DNA from: Neptunicoccus cionae
GTDB taxonomy: Bacteria > Pseudomonadota > Alphaproteobacteria > Rhodobacterales > Rhodobacteraceae
Direction of reading: 5' to 3'
Length of the DNA stretch: 64,000 nt
Assembly (NCBI RefSeq): GCF_014643735.1
Contig: NZ_BMKA01000009.1
Location: forward strand, 31,704-95,703
The translations under genes were made by a program, and so were the position numbers. Position 1 is the stretch's first letter, and every line of letters begins with the position of its first letter. The notes beneath the pieces were generated by a model that was not told the origin of the DNA, made no database searches, and saw only the letters and a list, made by a program, of their open reading frames with translations. This document shows positions 61,804 to 64,000 of the stretch, one piece after another.

Positions 61804-62692
61804 TATTCAAAACGCGCGACACATCGGCATGCGCCGCGCAGCGGCCCTCGCGAACTTATCGCTTGATCAGCAACTGGACCTGATCTGCGAGGGCCTCCCT
61901 GCCCTCATGGGCAGTGTTCAAAGCCTGTTAGATGCGGCAAAAGAACTCTCGGATCATCCGCGCAGTGCGGCAATCCTGAGCCGGAATGCTTCAGAAGAAA
62001 TCGCCAAAATACTCATTTTGGTCGATTTGGTCAGATGTCCCAATCGTTTGCGTGCTTCAAAGACGAGCGCGATGATCAAGTGGTTTTACAACCATCTGGC
62101 GCGCTTGATCTATGTTGAGGCCCAAAGCTGGAAGCCAATGAGCGTTCAACAACTCCAGGACTACATCGATACGCGCCGCCCCTCCCACTATCTGGAAGGT
62201 GCGATTGGTGAGTACATTCTGCCAAACCACGAGGTATTTCAGCGAGAAAGCGACATGTACGCCGATATCATATGTCATGACGACGGCACCTTGCATTGGC
62301 ATGACCCAAACGAGATGCATCGCAATTCTGACCTACCCTTCGACTTTCTTGGCGAATGCAGCGCGCCACGGCCTTGGCAAGTCTGTGTAGCCTTGCGTGA
62401 TTTTGGCCTTTTTACGCGCGAAGGCCTGGGCATCATGTCGGATGCGTGGAGTAAGACAGATTTCCGCGAGGAAGAAACCTGGCATGATGCGAAGGCTAGA
62501 GTTGAAGAAATGTTGGTTGCTTGCGAGAAAGCCGGGGTGATCGCAAAGCACGCCCAACAGGATCAAGTCAGTTGTTTGTATAACAGCTGGCAGATGCCGA
62601 TGTATCATCTGGAATTCTCTCAGATAAATGTTTCCTTGGACGAACTAAGAGCTCAACAAGAGCGCAACCTTGCGATGGAAATGGGGTATTGA
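61796..62692 (+). CDS. AbiV-like abortive infection protein
   Basis: 298 aa. The segment AAILSRNASEEIAKILILVD resembles the AbiV family motif (helix with EEIAK), and the remaining sequence is rich in helices and acidic residues (SDMYADIICHDDGTLHWHDP). AbiV blocks phage translation in lactococci; this distant relative lies beside a toxin-antitoxin pair on the plasmid. Identification is from one motif, so it could be another HEPN-like protein. Confidence 0.5.
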   Translation: MPDIQNARHIGMRRAAALANLSLDQQLDLICEGLPALMGSVQSLLDAAKELSDHPRSAAILSRNASEEIAKILILVDLVRCPNRLRASKTSAMIKWFYNHLARLIYVEAQSWKPMSVQQLQDYIDTRRPSHYLEGAIGEYILPNHEVFQRESDMYADIICHDDGTLHWHDPNEMHRNSDLPFDFLGECSAPRPWQVCVALRDFGLFTREGLGIMSDAWSKTDFREEETWHDAKARVEEMLVACEKAGVIAKHAQQDQVSCLYNSWQMPMYHLEFSQINVSLDELRAQQERNLAMEMGY

Positions 62693-63242
62693 AGGCTCCT
62701 TTTTGATAAACTGCCTTTGAAGACTACGGTTTACGTGGCCCCTGCCCCGCCCGATGGCCGGGTCACCGCGCGTCTCAGGTTCCAGCCGGCAGAGCGGCTT
62801 GCACCCAGAACATCCCCCACCAATTCACGCTGATCCAATCGTCAGGCCTGCGTCTCGTCACCGAGCCGCAGGCTTCCCTTGTTTCATGCATGTCTTGGTA
62901 TGGGCTGATCTGCCCTGCGGGTCACGATCGCTGGTGCATCGGATCTCGCCCGATCCTGATTTCATGGTCCTTTCGGGGTTCGCGCAAGCGCGATACGCCG
63001 CTCCAGGACGATTGCTTTAGAACCCGCTGGGTTCTCGCGCACGCAACCCCAAAAGAGCAAAACCGTGTCCTCGGCTGGCGCCTGCGGGCCGCACCACTTT
63101 TGCGCTTTTCGGGTATGCATTTGCTCACTCCGGCACTTCGCCAGTGGGTCAGGTTTTAGAGACGACGCCCTAAAGGGCTTTTTCTCAAAACCAGACGACC
63201 AAAGGGGCAAAGACCCCATCCACACCACAAAGGAGTAAGCCC
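62693..63242. other. Intergenic region without supported gene
   Basis: 550 bp. Open frames of 88-100 aa occur on both strands but have no ribosome-binding site or recognisable domain and are rich in Arg, Ser and Trp in shadow style. No repeat or RNA gene seen. Confidence 0.4.
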
Positions 63243-63611
63243 ATGGGCCTCGATCAATACGCATATATCAAACACGACGATGGCGCTGACGACGACCGCG
63301 CCGCCGATTTCGTATGGCGCAAACATTCCAAGCTGCAAGCTTGGGCAGAGACGCTCTTTACCGCCAAAACTGGTCAATCAGCCGACAAGCTGAACTGCGC
63401 AGAACTGGTGCTAGAGGCAGCAGACATCGACACCTTAGAGGCACTTGTCAAACAAAAGGCCCTTCCAAAATCCGATGGCGGGTTCTTCTTTGGGCATCAA
63501 TTTCAAGATGAAGCCGCTGACGAAAACGCAGCCCAAGACCTCGCATTCTGCGCATGGGCGAAAGATGTAATCACCAACGGTCAAACCGTTGTTTATTCGT
63601 GCTGGTGGTGA
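63243..63611 (+). CDS. Plasmid/phage-type hypothetical protein (MGLDQYAYI family)
   Basis: 122 aa. Begins MGLDQYAYIKHDDGADDDRA and contains WRKHSKLQAWAETLF and a terminal WAKDVITNGQTVVYSCWW. I recognise the MGLDQYAY start from small phage and plasmid proteins, function unknown. AAAGGAG precedes the ATG. Confidence 0.75.
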   Translation: MGLDQYAYIKHDDGADDDRAADFVWRKHSKLQAWAETLFTAKTGQSADKLNCAELVLEAADIDTLEALVKQKALPKSDGGFFFGHQFQDEAADENAAQDLAFCAWAKDVITNGQTVVYSCWW

Positions 63612-63616
63612 GCGTC

Positions 63617-64000
63617 ATGACCGAGCAACAAACATTCAGCGCGACGGCCCTAGCAATCGCCGAGCAAAACGACCGATTTCGCACCACTTGGGGCGCAGAT
63701 TTCAGCGTTCCCGGCCAGATCGTGATGACGCGCGGCGTGGCAGACCTGTCACCAGCAGCCAAAGCCATCATCATGCAGCGGGTTCAGACGTTCTCGGTCT
63801 TTAACGAGGATAACGACCCCTACGGCGATCACACCTTTGGGGCCTTCGAGTTCGAAATTGCTGGCAATACCTACAGCATTTTCTGGAAAATCGACCTGCA
63901 TGAGGAAATTACATTTTCAAGTCCTTTTCTTTCTGTGCAACGCTGGTTTGGCTCCTCGATTATGCTCACTCCAGTGGCATCGACTTGCATACGGTGGGCG
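63617..64000 (+). CDS. DUF3768-like protein (runs past window)
   Basis: ATG 63617, six bases after the previous stop. The frame stays open to the window end. Conserved parts: LAIAEQNDRFRTTWG, GQIVMTRGVADLSP, FNEDNDPYGDHTFGAFEF and IFWKIDLHEE, all DUF3768 features. After KIDLHEE the sequence no longer resembles the family's usual end (the RVLTIMLA type), suggesting recombination or an insertion near 63900. Function unknown. Confidence 0.7.
   Translation, partial: MTEQQTFSATALAIAEQNDRFRTTWGADFSVPGQIVMTRGVADLSPAAKAIIMQRVQTFSVFNEDNDPYGDHTFGAFEFEIAGNTYSIFWKIDLHEEITFSSPFLSVQRWFGSSIMLTPVASTCIRWA

Noticed and set aside
62754-63159. Overlapping 88- and 89-aa open frames
   Set aside because: No ribosome-binding site, odd composition, no domain; likely non-coding.

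Overview
The window looks like part of a plasmid or large accessory replicon from a marine alphaproteobacterium, most likely Rhodobacterales (Roseobacter group). The basis is a RepA-type initiator with nine 17-bp iterons, a RepC-family initiator without repAB, a LexA box of the alphaproteobacterial form GAAC-N7-GAAC, and a run of plasmid-borne metal-resistance genes. The taxonomic call is inference; no rRNA or core gene is present.

Region 1 (1-4856) is a defence-like island. A leftward operon encodes a WYL-domain regulator, a cyclic-nucleotide-binding membrane effector and a class III nucleotide cyclase, which is the Pycsar layout. Divergent from it, and sharing its promoter region, is a two-gene operon: a 532-aa protein with two cyclase domains whose catalytic residues are split between the halves, followed by an E2-like cysteine-rich protein. 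I regard this second operon as the best candidate for an undescribed system. An intact insertion sequence (4984-6829, TGTTC target duplication) lies just beyond it.

Region 2 (6.9-35.9 kb) is a copper/heavy-metal island: two Cu P-type ATPases, two CueR-type promoters (copA, copZ), CueR, CopZ, multicopper oxidase, TolC, cupredoxins, CusF domain, cytochromes c, thioredoxin-fold proteins, three L,D-transpeptidases, a CDF exporter and a transglutaminase-like protein. A metal-type ECF sigma factor with a cysteine-rich tail probably reads four near-identical promoters (TGTAATG-N15-CGTCTAC) at 8.5 and 14.1-14.6 kb.

Region 3 (35.9-52.7 kb) continues with a ZntR/CadR/PbrR-like MerR regulator and its apparent regulon: SCO1, DsbB, DsbA, PCuAC, M23 peptidase, DUF411, ZIP, LspA and Lnt going right; transglutaminase and CDF going left; and a ZntA-type ATPase. 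Then come CcdA, TlpA and DsbE-type thioredoxins, cytochrome c, DUF411 protein and a second multicopper oxidase, with a third CueR-type promoter at 52.7 kb. Together these genes export Cu and Zn/Cd/Pb, oxidise or bind periplasmic Cu, and maintain thiol chemistry, lipoproteins and cell wall under metal stress.

Region 4 (53.7-64.0 kb) is the plasmid backbone: small XRE regulator, a secreted TrbM-like protein, a RepC-family initiator behind a leader with a 5-codon peptide and duplicated terminator modules, an SOS cassette (SRAP peptidase, Y-family polymerase, LexA box), RepA with iterons and 13-mer AT-rich repeats, a DUF1778/GNAT toxin-antitoxin pair, an AbiV-like protein and a DUF3768 gene running off the end.
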